Assembly (NCBI RefSeq): GCF_018476905.1
Contig: NZ_JAHCVK010000003.1
Coordinates: 186,001 to 250,000 of the forward strand
Reading direction: 5' to 3'
Source: Geomobilimonas luticola
GTDB taxonomy: Bacteria; Desulfobacterota; Desulfuromonadia; Geobacterales; Geobacteraceae
DNA length: 64,000 bases
The notes below the pieces were generated by a model. The model saw nothing but the letters and a program-made list of their open reading frames with translations. It did no database searches and was not told the origin of the DNA. A program made the position numbers and the translations under genes. Positions 41,947 through 50,987 of the stretch are shown here, one piece after another. Numbering within the stretch: the stretch's first letter is position 1; each line of letters begins with the position of its first letter.

Positions 41947-44915
41947 CAGTATCCGTTCCCCAGAGGATCTTCATAGGTTATGATATTCTTCACCTGGATG
42001 CTGGTGCCGACTGCGATTCCCTGCTTAACCTTGAACGTTACCTTTACCACCTTCTTTTCCCCCGCACCCAGTTCGGCGAATCTCCAGAGGTAATTCCCAT
42101 CCTGTCCACCCGAAACGGGGGGCTCCGACGTAACCAGTTCCAGGTTCGCCGGCATGGTGCTCCGCATCTCCACTACCCTGGCCAGGAGGGACCCCCGGTT
42201 GATTCCGGTCAGCTCGAAGGAGGATACGTCTCCCGGTTTCAGCTTGCCCCCCTTGCCCGACATGACCATCTCCACCACCGGCCGGGTAAATACGACGAGG
42301 GCGTTCAGCACCGCCTGTTTGCTCTGTTCGCTCTCCGGCACGAGGACCAGGCCGAGGCGCGCCTCGGAACCGTCGCTCATGGTCGACGGTGTCGCCACTT
42401 CCAGCAGCAGGTATGCTTCTTCCTTGGGAGAAAGAGCGGGAGTACGGGTGATGGCAGGCTCGTTGACCTGCCGGATACCATCCCGGTTCAGATCGTGGAA
42501 GAGGGTCCCCCGCAGGTTCGCAGGCAGGTCGAGTCTGACTGCGATATTTTCCGTAAGATTCCCCGTATTGGTAACCACCAGAGGGATGGCAACCGTCTGC
42601 CCCGGTATGACCGCCACTTTGCCCGCGGTGGTCCGCACGGCGACACCACTTACCCCCTGGACAAGGGACGCCGTGGAAATGAACGAATCCCGGGTGTCGA
42701 GTTCGTTGTTGACGGTGTCACACCGGAGGAACAGCTCCTGCCGGGCTATGGCTTCCTCTTTCAGCTTGAAGACAACGTTGAATTCCTTGCTTTCACCGGA
42801 ATTGATGCGAAGCGGGTCGTGCTCCAGCACACCGTTGACATCCTTGCGGAACCCCGCGGCGGCGAAATCTACCGGCTCATACTGGGGGGGATAATTGAGC
42901 CGCATGGTCACACTGGGTGCCGCAGAGGTGCCGATATTGAGGAGGGCGATCCGGTAGACGACCTTTTCTCCAGGCAGGATGAGGCCCTTGTCCCCCTTGA
43001 TGACCGCCCGCAGAAGCGGTGCTGAAGCAACCAGTGAGACCTGGCGCGTCTGGGATACCTCCGGCGTGGCCTGGGAACTGAGGCGGAGCGGATAGTTGAT
43101 CTTCTGCCCGTCGATGGCTCCCGAAGGAATGGTGATCCCCACAGCGCCCCGGAAGCTTTCCCCCGGCGCCAGTTGGGGAGTGCTGCCAAGGGGGACGTTC
43201 ATGTCGGCGGCAGAAGTAAACTGGGCCTTGAATTCGGCGGGGAATCCCGATTCGAACGCAAAGTTGTCCATCCCGTTACCCCTGTTTGACACTTCGAACG
43301 GAATGACGACACGTTTCCCCACCACGGAACTCTGCTCCATGGGGAGAAGGTTGAATGTCATGGCGGAAGACTGGTCTACTTCGAGGGTGAGTATCTGGGC
43401 CTTCTCTCCCGGCCGGACCGCAGGCGCCGCCGCGATGGCAGCTTCCTGCGGGTAGACGATCCCGAAGGTTTTCAGCTTGGCTGCAGCCGAAACAGCTGCT
43501 GTTGTGCCGGGGTAGCGATCGATCACGTTCTTGTACTCGGCAATCGCTTTCTCGCGCATCGCGTCGGAATGGGGAGCGGGCGCAACGGCCGGAGCGGTGA
43601 CCACGGGCGCCGCCAGAGCAACCTTTTCTGCAGCGGCCTTCTCCTGGGCAGCCCTGGCAGCTGCTTGTTCGGCTGCAAGTTTCGCTGCCGCAGCCTTCTG
43701 GGCGGCTAGACGCTCGGACTCGGCTTTCTCAGCCGCCAGCTTCTGGGCTGCCGCCTGCGCAGCGGCAGCTTGCTCTGCAGCCAACCGGTCCGCAGCAAGC
43801 TTCTCCTGGGCAGCCTTCGCTGCTGCCTGGTCTGCAGCCAGTCGATCTGCCTCCGCTTTCTGTGCCGCCAGCCGCTCCAGTTCCGCCTTCCTCGCCGCCT
43901 GGCGCTCTGCCTCGGCCTTTTCCGCCGCAAGTTTCTGGGCTGCTGCCTGCTCTGCAGCCAATCTATCAGCTGCTGCCCGTTCCTGGGCTGCCTTCGCAGC
44001 GGCCTGTTCAGCCGCAAGTTTCGCCGCAGCCGCATTTTCAGCCGCCAGCCGGTCCGCTTCAGCTTTCTGCATTGCCAACCGCTCGGATTCAGCTTTCTCA
44101 GCCGCAAGTTTCTGGGCCGCGGCCTGCTCTGCAGCAAGTTTTTCCGCAGCAGCCTTCTCCTGGGCAGCCCTGGCAGCTGCTTGTTCGGCTGCAAGTTTCG
44201 CTGCCGCAGCCTTCTGGGCGGCTAGACGATCGGACTCGGCTTTCTCAGCCGCCAGCTTCTGGGCTGCCGCCTGCGCAGCGGCAGCTTGCTCTGCAGCCAA
44301 ACGGTCCGCAGCAAGCTTCTCCTGGGCGGCCTTCGCTGCCGCCTGGTCTGCAGCGAGCTTCGCCGCGGCAGCCTGTGATGCCGCTGCCTGTTCGGCAGCC
44401 ACTCGATCTGCCTCGGCTTTCTGTGCTGCCAGCCGCTCCAGTTCCGCCTTCCTCGCCGCCTGGCGGTCAGCCTCAGCCTTCGCGGCCGCCAGCTTTTCGG
44501 CCGCGGCGTTATCCTGTCCCGCCGCAAGGATCGGTTCCCCCTTCTCGTAGCGGGCTGCACTCTGCAGCAGACTGTCCTCCACGGTCCCCTTGAGGGGGCT
44601 GTCGGGATATTCGCGCAGGAACTGGGCCATGTACCGGGCGGCATCCTTCTCGTTGCCTGCCTTGTAATTGGCCCGCGCCAGCCAGAAGATGGCCATGTCG
44701 CGCAGCGGCGTGTCGGGGTATTTCTGGAGCACGAGGGACATCTTGTCGATGGCTCCCTGGTAATCCCTTTTCTGGTAGGCGTTGAAGCCGGTGATGAAAA
44801 TCTGGGAATCTTCTGAATCGAGGGCGAGGACGGGATTGGCGAACAGTGAGGTTACGAGCATAACCCCCACGAGGCATCTGCAGACTGCAGCGCGGAAAAT
44901 ATTTAAGAAATCCAC
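41946..44915 (-). CDS. 989-residue envelope protein: TPR, long Ala/Glu/Lys coiled-coil repeats, Ig-like domains
   Basis: Start GTG 44915 with GGAAAGG upstream; signal peptide ending near VLA. Residues ~35-110 are YbgF-like TPRs ('FNAYQKRDYQGAIDKMSLVLQKYPDTPL'). Residues ~135-432 are a low-complexity helical stretch of 'AAEKAEADRLAAQKAEAxRLAAE' units, encoded by DNA with near-identical 202-bp repeats. The C-terminal ~500 residues contain beta-sandwich repeats of the DUF11/NEW3 kind ('VVTNTGNLTENIAVRLDLP', 'DLNRDGIRQ'). It resembles a long periplasm-spanning or surface rod. Coupled to the LysM protein gene. Confidence 0.85.
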   Translation of the reverse strand: MDFLNIFRAAVCRCLVGVMLVTSLFANPVLALDSEDSQIFITGFNAYQKRDYQGAIDKMSLVLQKYPDTPLRDMAIFWLARANYKAGNEKDAARYMAQFLREYPDSPLKGTVEDSLLQSAARYEKGEPILAAGQDNAAAEKLAAAKAEADRQAARKAELERLAAQKAEADRVAAEQAAASQAAAAKLAADQAAAKAAQEKLAADRLAAEQAAAAQAAAQKLAAEKAESDRLAAQKAAAAKLAAEQAAARAAQEKAAAEKLAAEQAAAQKLAAEKAESERLAMQKAEADRLAAENAAAAKLAAEQAAAKAAQERAAADRLAAEQAAAQKLAAEKAEAERQAARKAELERLAAQKAEADRLAADQAAAKAAQEKLAADRLAAEQAAAAQAAAQKLAAEKAESERLAAQKAAAAKLAAEQAAARAAQEKAAAEKVALAAPVVTAPAVAPAPHSDAMREKAIAEYKNVIDRYPGTTAAVSAAAKLKTFGIVYPQEAAIAAAPAVRPGEKAQILTLEVDQSSAMTFNLLPMEQSSVVGKRVVIPFEVSNRGNGMDNFAFESGFPAEFKAQFTSAADMNVPLGSTPQLAPGESFRGAVGITIPSGAIDGQKINYPLRLSSQATPEVSQTRQVSLVASAPLLRAVIKGDKGLILPGEKVVYRIALLNIGTSAAPSVTMRLNYPPQYEPVDFAAAGFRKDVNGVLEHDPLRINSGESKEFNVVFKLKEEAIARQELFLRCDTVNNELDTRDSFISTASLVQGVSGVAVRTTAGKVAVIPGQTVAIPLVVTNTGNLTENIAVRLDLPANLRGTLFHDLNRDGIRQVNEPAITRTPALSPKEEAYLLLEVATPSTMSDGSEARLGLVLVPESEQSKQAVLNALVVFTRPVVEMVMSGKGGKLKPGDVSSFELTGINRGSLLARVVEMRSTMPANLELVTSEPPVSGGQDGNYLWRFAELGAGEKKVVKVTFKVKQGIAVGTSIQVKNIITYEDPLGNGY
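43637..43838. repeat. 202-bp in-gene direct repeat, copy A
   Basis: Identical to 44153-44354 except about four mismatches, offset 516 bp (172 codons, in frame). Encodes part of the Ala-rich coiled coil. Confidence 0.85.
44153..44354. repeat. 202-bp in-gene direct repeat, copy B
   Basis: Partner of 43637-43838, about 98% identical by direct comparison. A shorter additional repeat (43861-43903 versus about 44421-44463) also lies in this gene. Confidence 0.85.
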
Positions 44916-44969
44916 GGGGTTAACCTTTCCAATCCGGTACTGGACGTGTGGGTAGAAAATTGTTATGGA

Positions 44970-44998
44970 TACATACCATCATAAACAGGCCTTGTCAA
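44970..44998 (-). promoter_or_regulatory. candidate promoter of the Ala-rich envelope gene
   Basis: Minus strand perfect TTGACA (44998-44993), 17-bp spacer and TATGTA (44975-44970), about 55 bp before the GTG. The -10 is weak. Confidence 0.5.
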
Positions 44999-45139
44999 CG
45001 GTGAATGCGGGCTTGAGCACCTCCTAACCCCACGTAAAATCACCTGAAAAATTCATTGTCAGCCGGCAAAAGCTTGCCAGTGCCCGCCACGACCAGGAAA
45101 ACCCTTTGCAGGAGAAGGTAATGCCGCTATACTTGGCAG

Positions 45140-46981
45140 ATGCTGGACAGCACCAGAATCGACAATCTGCCATCCGCACCGGGCGTCTACCTGATGAAGG
45201 GAAAGGACGGCCAGGTCCTCTACGTCGGCAAGGCCCGGGAACTGAAAAAAAGGGTTCGCTCTTACTTCACCGCCGCCCGCGATGCCCGGTACCACATACG
45301 TTTTCTCATGGAGAGGGTAGCGGACATCCAGGTAATCGTCACCGACACCGAGAATGAAGCGCTTATCCTTGAAAACACCCTTATCAAGCGGTATCGCCCC
45401 CGCTACAACTTCAACCTGCGGGACGACAAGACCTACTTCTCTCTCCGTCTCGACCCGACCGAGGAATTCCCTCGCCTCGGCATCGTGCGCAAAGTCCCCC
45501 GTGACGGCGCCCGCTACTTCGGACCCTATGCATCGGCCGCCGCTGCCCGCGAAGTGCTGAAGCAGCTCTACAAGATATTCCCCCTGCGCCACTACCCGCT
45601 GGAGACGTGCCGACGGCGCCGGCGCCCCTGTCTCTTTCACCAGCTCAGGCAATGTTCGGCCCCCTGTCACGGACTCATCTCCCCCCAGGATTACGCAGCG
45701 CTCGTGGACGGTGCCACGCTCTTTCTGTCGGGGAGAAGCAACGAACTGGTCCGACTGTTCCGACAGAGAATGGAGACAGCGGCCGGCAAGGAGGAGTACG
45801 AAACGGCAGCCCGGTATCGTGACCTGCTCCAGGCTATTCGGACGACGGTTGAAAAACAGAAGATGGTGAGTCACGCCGGTGATACGGACGTCACCGGTTT
45901 TCACCGCGACGGCAACAGGATGGAACTCTCCCTCCTCTTCATCCGCGGCGGCAGCCTTATCGGCAGCAGGAGCTACTCACTTGCCTGGGAACTGGACGAC
46001 GCCGAAGGAATCGCCTCCTTCCTTCGCGAGTACTACAGCGGCGAGGTGATGATCCCCGATGAACTGCTCGTCCCCCTCCCCCTGCCGGAAAGCGATGCAT
46101 TTGCAGAATTCCTGGGAGTGAAGCGGGGGAAACGGGTGGCGGTCGCCCATCCTCTTCGCGGCACCAAACTGGAACTGGTGAGACTCGCAGAGAAGAACGC
46201 GGCAACCTCCGCCCGGGAAAAAGAGCAGCGCGCCGCCGATTCCCGCACAATTCTCGCTGAATTGCAGGAACGCCTCCATCTCCCCCGCCCGCCCCGGCGG
46301 ATTGAATGCTACGACATATCCAACCTCCAGGGGGGAGAAGCTGTGGGGAGCGGTGTCGCCTTTGCCGACGGCAGGCCGGACAAGGCCAACTACCGTCGCT
46401 ACCGCATCAGAACCGTTTCCGGTGCCAATGACTTCGCCATGCTCCATGAAGTTCTTTCCCGCCGATTCGGACACCAGCAGGAAGATGCGGAACGCCCCGA
46501 TCTCATCATCATCGACGGCGGCCCCGGCCAGCTCAACGTACTGACCGCCGTCCTTCGTGACCTCGGGGTGGATGACGTGGCCGCCGCATCGCTGGCTAAA
46601 AGCAGGGTAGACCGGGAGATGGCGGCCACCGAGATACGCAGGAGCGACGAGCGGGTCTTTCTCCCGGGGAGGAAGAACCCCGTCGTGCTTCGCCAGAACT
46701 CCTCCCCCCTCCTGCTTCTGGCCCGGATCCGGGACGAGGCCCACCGTTTCGCCATCACGTACCACAAGACACTCCGCAGCAAGGCATCCCTGACGTCAAA
46801 ACTCGACGAAATACCTGGCGTCGGCACCGTCCGCAAAAAGTCGCTCCTCAGGCACTTCGGCAGCCTGAAGCGGATCACCGCGGCGACGGCAGAAGAACTT
46901 GCCGGCGTTCCGGGCATCACCGGCGAACTGGCCCGGACTATCCACCACCACCTTGCAACCGACAAAAAAGGCGGCACCTGA
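45140..46981 (+). CDS. uvrC: excinuclease ABC subunit UvrC
   Basis: 613 residues: N-terminal GIY-YIG nuclease ('[26 protein letters not shown]'), UVR domain near 205-235, the C-terminal RNase H-like nuclease ('[21 protein letters not shown]', '[13 protein letters not shown]') and paired HhH motifs at the end ('[21 protein letters not shown]', '[13 protein letters not shown]'). It makes the 3' and 5' incisions around a lesion together with UvrB. Ribosome site is weak at ATG 45140. The stop overlaps a terminator hairpin shared with the convergent thioredoxin-like gene. Confidence 0.96.
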   Translation: MLDSTRIDNLPSAPGVYLMKGKDGQVLYVGKARELKKRVRSYFTAARDARYHIRFLMERVADIQVIVTDTENEALILENTLIKRYRPRYNFNLRDDKTYFSLRLDPTEEFPRLGIVRKVPRDGARYFGPYASAAAAREVLKQLYKIFPLRHYPLETCRRRRRPCLFHQLRQCSAPCHGLISPQDYAALVDGATLFLSGRSNELVRLFRQRMETAAGKEEYETAARYRDLLQAIRTTVEKQKMVSHAGDTDVTGFHRDGNRMELSLLFIRGGSLIGSRSYSLAWELDDAEGIASFLREYYSGEVMIPDELLVPLPLPESDAFAEFLGVKRGKRVAVAHPLRGTKLELVRLAEKNAATSAREKEQRAADSRTILAELQERLHLPRPPRRIECYDISNLQGGEAVGSGVAFADGRPDKANYRRYRIRTVSGANDFAMLHEVLSRRFGHQQEDAERPDLIIIDGGPGQLNVLTAVLRDLGVDDVAAASLAKSRVDREMAATEIRRSDERVFLPGRKNPVVLRQNSSPLLLLARIRDEAHRFAITYHKTLRSKASLTSKLDEIPGVGTVRKKSLLRHFGSLKRITAATAEELAGVPGITGELARTIHHHLATDKKGGT

Positions 46982-46999
46982 TTCGGCACCGCCTTTCCC
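46968..46999. terminator. bidirectional terminator between uvrC and the TlpA-like gene
   Basis: AAAGGCGG / CCGCCTTT arms, eight base pairs, with the uvrC stop in the loop; an A tract precedes and T residues follow. Confidence 0.65.
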
Positions 47000-47025
47000 T
47001 TCTCCCCGTCCCGGTATCCCGGGAC

Positions 47026-47538
47026 CTATTCCGCAAGCAATTTCACGATCAGTGCATCCATCTTCCGGGCGATATCCTCGTTGAATCCCTGGAACCGCTC
47101 AGCCACGACCCCCTTCTTGCTGATGACAAAAATGGTCGGTACGGAACGGAGTCCATACTCGGTCTGCAGATCTTCGTCGGCCAGTGCAACCGGATAGTTG
47201 AGCTGTTTGCTCGCGGCGAACTCCCTGACGATCTTGGCCCCCCCCTCGTCCACGCTCATGCCGAGGACATGCATCCCCTGCTTGCCGAACTTGCGGGTGA
47301 GCCCCACGAGATGGGGAATGGAATCCCTGCAGGGGACACACCAGGTTGCAAAGAAATCCATAACCAGCACCTTCCCCTGGTAGTTGGCGAGGGTCACCTG
47401 CTGGCCGGACGTCGTCGTCACCTTGATGGGAGGGGCCGGGTCACCCTTCTGCAGTATGGCGTGGGCCATGGCGGGTGAAAGGAGGGCCATCGTCACAAGG
47501 ACCGGGACAAGACTGCTGGAAAGCTTGGCAAATTTCAC
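47026..47538 (-). CDS. exported TlpA/ResA-like thioredoxin-fold protein
   Basis: 170 residues from GTG 47538, with AAAGG about ten bases upstream. The N-terminal signal peptide ends at AMAHA. The redox motif is WCVPC in 'VMDFFATWCVPCRDSIPHL', with the cis-Pro segment 'LRSVPTIFVI'. Family members reduce apocytochrome cysteines or other periplasmic thiols; in a cytochrome-rich organism this fits c-type cytochrome maturation. It starts 16 bp after the cytoplasmic thioredoxin gene and is probably co-transcribed with it. Confidence 0.85.
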   Translation of the reverse strand: MKFAKLSSSLVPVLVTMALLSPAMAHAILQKGDPAPPIKVTTTSGQQVTLANYQGKVLVMDFFATWCVPCRDSIPHLVGLTRKFGKQGMHVLGMSVDEGGAKIVREFAASKQLNYPVALADEDLQTEYGLRSVPTIFVISKKGVVAERFQGFNEDIARKMDALIVKLLAE

Positions 47539-47554
47539 GCTTGCAGCCTTTACC

Positions 47555-47884
47555 CTAGAGGGATTTCTTGATGAGCGCTTCCAACTGGGCCTTGGGGACC
47601 GCCCCCACCACCTGGTCGACCACCTTGCCATCCTTGAACAGGATGACGGTCGGAATGCCGCGCACTCCATACTTGCCGGGGGTTGCGGGATTGTCATCCA
47701 CGTTCACCTTACCGACCTTCACCTTCCCGTCGTATTCTTCGGCAATGGCATCGATCAAAGGCGCAATCGCCTTGCAGGGAGCACACCAGGTCGCCCAGAA
47801 ATCGACCAGAACCGGCACCCCGGCCTGGAGCACTTCAGTGTCAAAATTATCGTCTCCGAACGTACCTACCTTTTCGCTGGCCAT
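47555..47884 (-). CDS. trxA: thioredoxin
   Basis: 109 residues from ATG 47884, AAAGGAGA eight bases upstream; no signal peptide. Active site WCAPCK in '[18 protein letters not shown]' (Ala replaces the usual Gly), buried Asp in 'VLVDFW', cis-Pro in '[10 protein letters not shown]'. It is the cytoplasmic dithiol donor. The CAPC dipeptide may shift the redox potential slightly relative to CGPC. The upstream in-frame extension has no ribosome site. Divergent from the siroheme/heme operon. Confidence 0.93.
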   Translation of the reverse strand: MASEKVGTFGDDNFDTEVLQAGVPVLVDFWATWCAPCKAIAPLIDAIAEEYDGKVKVGKVNVDDNPATPGKYGVRGIPTVILFKDGKVVDQVVGAVPKAQLEALIKKSL

Positions 47885-48009
47885 GCGCTGTTTCTCCTTT
47901 AATCTCATAATATGGATTGTTCCAATATTAACCATACGGGGGAAAAAATCAAGGGCTAAAGCGCGGGGACAGGCTACTCACCCCCGCCGTCGCAACGGAT
48001 GATAATTGG

Positions 48010-48040
48010 TTGACACCACTGCACCCGGAGGTGCTATAAC
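48010..48040 (+). promoter_or_regulatory. promoter of the siroheme/heme operon
   Basis: TTGACA (48010-48015), 19-bp spacer and an extended -10 TGC-TATAAC (48032-48040), about 50 bp before the first start codon. GTTGACA (48009-48015) and TGTCAAC (48041-48047) form perfect 7-bp arms flanking the promoter core. Confidence 0.6.
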
Positions 48041-48090
48041 TGTCAACGGCTTCGGAAAAGCGTGCAACATGTGCCATCGGGGAGTCAATT

Positions 48091-48765
48091 ATGCAGCACT
48101 ATCCGGTCAATCTTGTCCTCGCCGGGAGACGTACCGTCATCATCGGCGGCGGCGCGGTTGCCGCCCGCAAATGCGAATCGCTTCTGGCAACCGGATCACG
48201 GATAACCGTCGTCGCGCCGTGCCTCGACCCGGCACTGGAGAAACTTTGCCGGGAGAACCGGATCGTTCACGAGTCCCGTCCCTACCGCTACGGCGACCTG
48301 GACGGCGCCTTTCTGGTGTTTGCGGCTACCGGTGATGCCGCTGTCAACCGTGCCGTAGCAGAGGAAGCAGCAGCCCGCGGAATACTGGCCGACATCGTGG
48401 ACGCACCCGAATGCTCAACCTTCGTCACACCCGCCACCGTCCGCCGGGGCGATCTGCTCATCACCATCTCGACGGGAGGCAAAAGCCCTGCCCTGTCGGC
48501 CCGGCTCCGGGCCGAACTGGCAGAGCGGTACGGCGGGGAATACGGCACCGCGCTGGAACTCCTGGGTGCAATCCGTGAAAAGCTGTTGACGGAAAAGGGG
48601 AACACCGCATACAATAAAGAGCTTTTCAATGCCTTGCTCGACCGCGATCTGCCGCTGCTTCTGAAAAGCTGGTCCCCATCCGTTCTGGACCACATCCTGA
48701 CGGACATCTTCGGGCCCGGCTTCACCCTGGAAGAGCTCGGGATAAGGGAAAGGGAAACTTCATGA
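48091..48765 (+). CDS. precorrin-2 dehydrogenase / sirohydrochlorin ferrochelatase (CysG N-terminal/Met8p type)
   Basis: 224 residues. N-terminal 'YPVNLVLAGRRTVIIGGGAVAARKCESLL' is the NAD-binding signature of the family; 'VFAATGDAAVNRAV' and 'VDAPECSTFVTPATVRRGDLLITISTGGKSPALSARLR' follow. It oxidises precorrin-2 to sirohydrochlorin and may insert Fe to give siroheme. ATG 48091 follows GGGGAG. First gene of a six-gene tetrapyrrole operon; its stop overlaps the next start by four bases (ATGA). Confidence 0.92.
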   Translation: MQHYPVNLVLAGRRTVIIGGGAVAARKCESLLATGSRITVVAPCLDPALEKLCRENRIVHESRPYRYGDLDGAFLVFAATGDAAVNRAVAEEAAARGILADIVDAPECSTFVTPATVRRGDLLITISTGGKSPALSARLRAELAERYGGEYGTALELLGAIREKLLTEKGNTAYNKELFNALLDRDLPLLLKSWSPSVLDHILTDIFGPGFTLEELGIRERETS

Positions 48766-49577
48766 ACGCCTTGCTCTTCAAACTTACCATGGGAGCCTAT
48801 TTCCTGGCCACCCTGGCGTACCTCGCCTACCTCTTCAAACCCCGCCAGGTGCTCGGCCGCATCTCCCACTGGGTCATCTCCGGCGGATTCATCATACACT
48901 GCATGTTCACCATCGACCGCTACCTGGAGGCGGGGCACACCCCCATAACCAACCTCCACGAATCCCTGTCGTTCTTCAGCCTGGCCATCGTCGGCATTTT
49001 CATCGCCTTCGAACGCAAATACAAGGTATCCATCCTCGGTTCCTTCGTCACCCCCCTGGCGCTGGTCATCCTGCTCATTTCGGCCCTCTTCCCGAGCGCC
49101 ATCGCTCCCCTCAACCCTGCGCTCAAGAGCAAGTGGCTTGCGGTTCACACCACCATGGCCTTTTTCGGGTATGCCACCTTTGCCGTGGCGTTCGGTGCCG
49201 CCATCATGTACCTGATCCAGGAGCATTTCCTGAAGAACAAGCGGCTCGGCCCCCTGTACCAGAAGCTCCCCTCCCTCGATACCCTGGATGAGATCAACTA
49301 TCGCTGCCTCACCTTCGGCTTTCCGCTCCTTACCTTCGCCATCATCTCCGGCGCCATCTGGGCCGAAACCGCATGGGGAACCTACTGGAGCTGGGACCCC
49401 AAGGAGACATGGTCCCTCATAACCTGGTTCATCTATGCCGCCCTGCTCCACGGCCGGCTCACCACCGGCTGGCGCGGCAGGCGGGCCGCCATCCTGGCCA
49501 TCATAGGATTTTTCGTCATGCTGTTCACCTTCCTCGGGGTCAACCTGCTCCTCCCCGGGCTGCACAGCTATAAGTAG
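48762..49577 (+). CDS. ccsA: CcsA/HemX-family membrane protein (cytochrome c biogenesis or HemA control)
   Basis: 271 residues with eight membrane helices. The Trp-rich heme-handling motif 'WGTYWSWDPKETWSLITW' and conserved His residues ('WVISGGFIIHCMF', 'LAVHTTMAFFGY') mark the CcsA/CcmF/HemX superfamily. CcsA with CcsB exports heme and ligates it to apocytochromes; HemX in Bacillus lies beside hemA and lowers GluTR levels. The intact WWD motif favours heme handling; the position just before hemA also fits HemX. Overlaps the preceding gene by four bases. Confidence 0.88.
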   Translation: MNALLFKLTMGAYFLATLAYLAYLFKPRQVLGRISHWVISGGFIIHCMFTIDRYLEAGHTPITNLHESLSFFSLAIVGIFIAFERKYKVSILGSFVTPLALVILLISALFPSAIAPLNPALKSKWLAVHTTMAFFGYATFAVAFGAAIMYLIQEHFLKNKRLGPLYQKLPSLDTLDEINYRCLTFGFPLLTFAIISGAIWAETAWGTYWSWDPKETWSLITWFIYAALLHGRLTTGWRGRRAAILAIIGFFVMLFTFLGVNLLLPGLHSYK

Positions 49578-49589
49578 AGGCACCACATC

Positions 49590-50900
49590 ATGAACATCGT
49601 CGTCGTGGGGCTGTCCCACAAGACCGCCACCGTGGAAATACGGGAAAAGGTGGCATTCGCCCCGACCCACATGGACAAGCCGCTCCGGGAGCTGGTGGCG
49701 CTGGAAGACATCACCGAAGGGATCATCGTCTCCACCTGCAACCGGGTTGAGATCTACGCCACCACCCGGGACATCGCCGGCGGGATGGCCCGCATCAAGC
49801 GCTTCCTTGCCGACTACCACCACATTCCCATGGAAACCCTGGAACCGCATCTCTACAGCCATCACGGTGAAGCGGCCATCCGCCACGTTTTCCGGGTCGC
49901 CGCCAGCCTCGACTCCATGGTAGTGGGTGAGCCCCAGATCCTGGGACAGATCAAGACCGCCTACGGCTATGCTGCCGAGTACAAGAGTTCCGGCATCATC
50001 CTCAACCGTTTCCTCCACAAGGCATTCTCCGTCGCCAAACGGGTCCGCACCGAAACGAAAATCGCATCCTCCGCCGTTTCGGTCTCCTTCGCCGCAGTGG
50101 AACTTGCCAAGAAGATATTCGGCGACCTCTCGGACAAGACCGTCATGCTCATTGGCGCCGGCGAGATGTGCGAACTGGCCGCCAAGCACTTCCTCAACAA
50201 CGGCGTGCGCGGCGTCATGGTCACCAACCGGACCTTCGAGCGGGCTGTGAAGATGGCCGAAGAGTTCGACGGCAAGGCGGTCAACTTCGAGGAACTGTTC
50301 GACCACCTCCACAAGGCGGACATCGTTCTCTCCTCCACCGGCGCCCCCCACCACATCATCGGCCCGAAGGACGTGGAGGAGGTTATCCGCCGCCGCCGGC
50401 AGAAACCGATGTTCTTCATCGACATCGCGGTGCCGCGGGACATCGATTCCCGGGTCAACAAGGTCTCCAACGTCTACCTCTACGACATGGACGACCTCCA
50501 GGGAGTGGTAGCCACCAACCTGGAGCAGCGGAACAGGGAAGCGCAGAAAGCCGAAGGGATCATCGACCAGGAGATCGGCCAGTTCTTCAAATGGCTCTCC
50601 ACCCTTGATGCCACCCCGACCATCGTGGCACTCCGGGGCAAGTTCGAAGAGGTGCGCCAGGCGGAACTGGAAAAGACCCTGGCCAACTGGAAGGACCTGA
50701 CGCCGGAAGAACGGAAACGACTGGAGGCGTGCACCGCCGCCATCGTCAACAAACTCCTCCACCAGCCGACCAGCCTCCTCAAGCGGGCCGGACAGGGAGG
50801 ACGCACCGACCTCTACGTGGACGCCCTCCGCAACCTGTTCGACCTGGAGATGACGGCACAGACAACGGAAACGGAAGAGCTGGGAGAACTGGAAGAATAA
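49590..50900 (+). CDS. hemA: glutamyl-tRNA reductase
   Basis: 436 residues. Catalytic Cys in '[12 protein letters not shown]' near residue 50; '[17 protein letters not shown]' and the NADPH-binding domain '[19 protein letters not shown]' follow, then a C-terminal dimerisation helix. It reduces Glu-tRNA(Glu) to glutamate-1-semialdehyde, the committed step to heme and siroheme by the C5 route. Starts 12 bp after the CcsA-like gene. Length is normal. Confidence 0.97.
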   Translation: MNIVVVGLSHKTATVEIREKVAFAPTHMDKPLRELVALEDITEGIIVSTCNRVEIYATTRDIAGGMARIKRFLADYHHIPMETLEPHLYSHHGEAAIRHVFRVAASLDSMVVGEPQILGQIKTAYGYAAEYKSSGIILNRFLHKAFSVAKRVRTETKIASSAVSVSFAAVELAKKIFGDLSDKTVMLIGAGEMCELAAKHFLNNGVRGVMVTNRTFERAVKMAEEFDGKAVNFEELFDHLHKADIVLSSTGAPHHIIGPKDVEEVIRRRRQKPMFFIDIAVPRDIDSRVNKVSNVYLYDMDDLQGVVATNLEQRNREAQKAEGIIDQEIGQFFKWLSTLDATPTIVALRGKFEEVRQAELEKTLANWKDLTPEERKRLEACTAAIVNKLLHQPTSLLKRAGQGGRTDLYVDALRNLFDLEMTAQTTETEELGELEE

Positions 50901-50905
50901 CATCG

Positions 50906-50975
50906 GGCAATGGGCTATGGGCTATGGGCTCTGGGTTTTTCCCCGAGCCCGTGCCTCGTGCCTCGTGCCTTCACC
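50906..50975. repeat. two short tandem heptamer arrays between hemA and hemC
   Basis: GGGCTAT-type units (about four) at 50909-50937 and GTGCCTC-type units (about three) at 50951-50970, separated by a GC-rich linker, all inside the 87-bp gap of the heme operon. Confidence 0.7.
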
Positions 50976-50987
50976 AAAGGAGTTGTT

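Noticed and set aside
43600-44500. CRISPR-like appearance of regularly repeated sequence
   Set aside because: The repeats are in-frame coding units of an Ala-rich protein, with no constant repeat/unique spacer pattern and no cas genes anywhere in the window.
43531-44550. Plus-strand Ala/Ser-rich frame (339 codons) resembling an antifreeze-like protein
   Set aside because: Mirror image of the repetitive Ala-rich coiled-coil gene on the other strand; repetitive DNA opens several frames at once.
48288-50903. An 871-codon minus-strand frame over the heme operon
   Set aside because: Antisense shadow of precorrin-2 dehydrogenase, ccsA and hemA; composition is His/Asp/Gly-rich and unlike real proteins.
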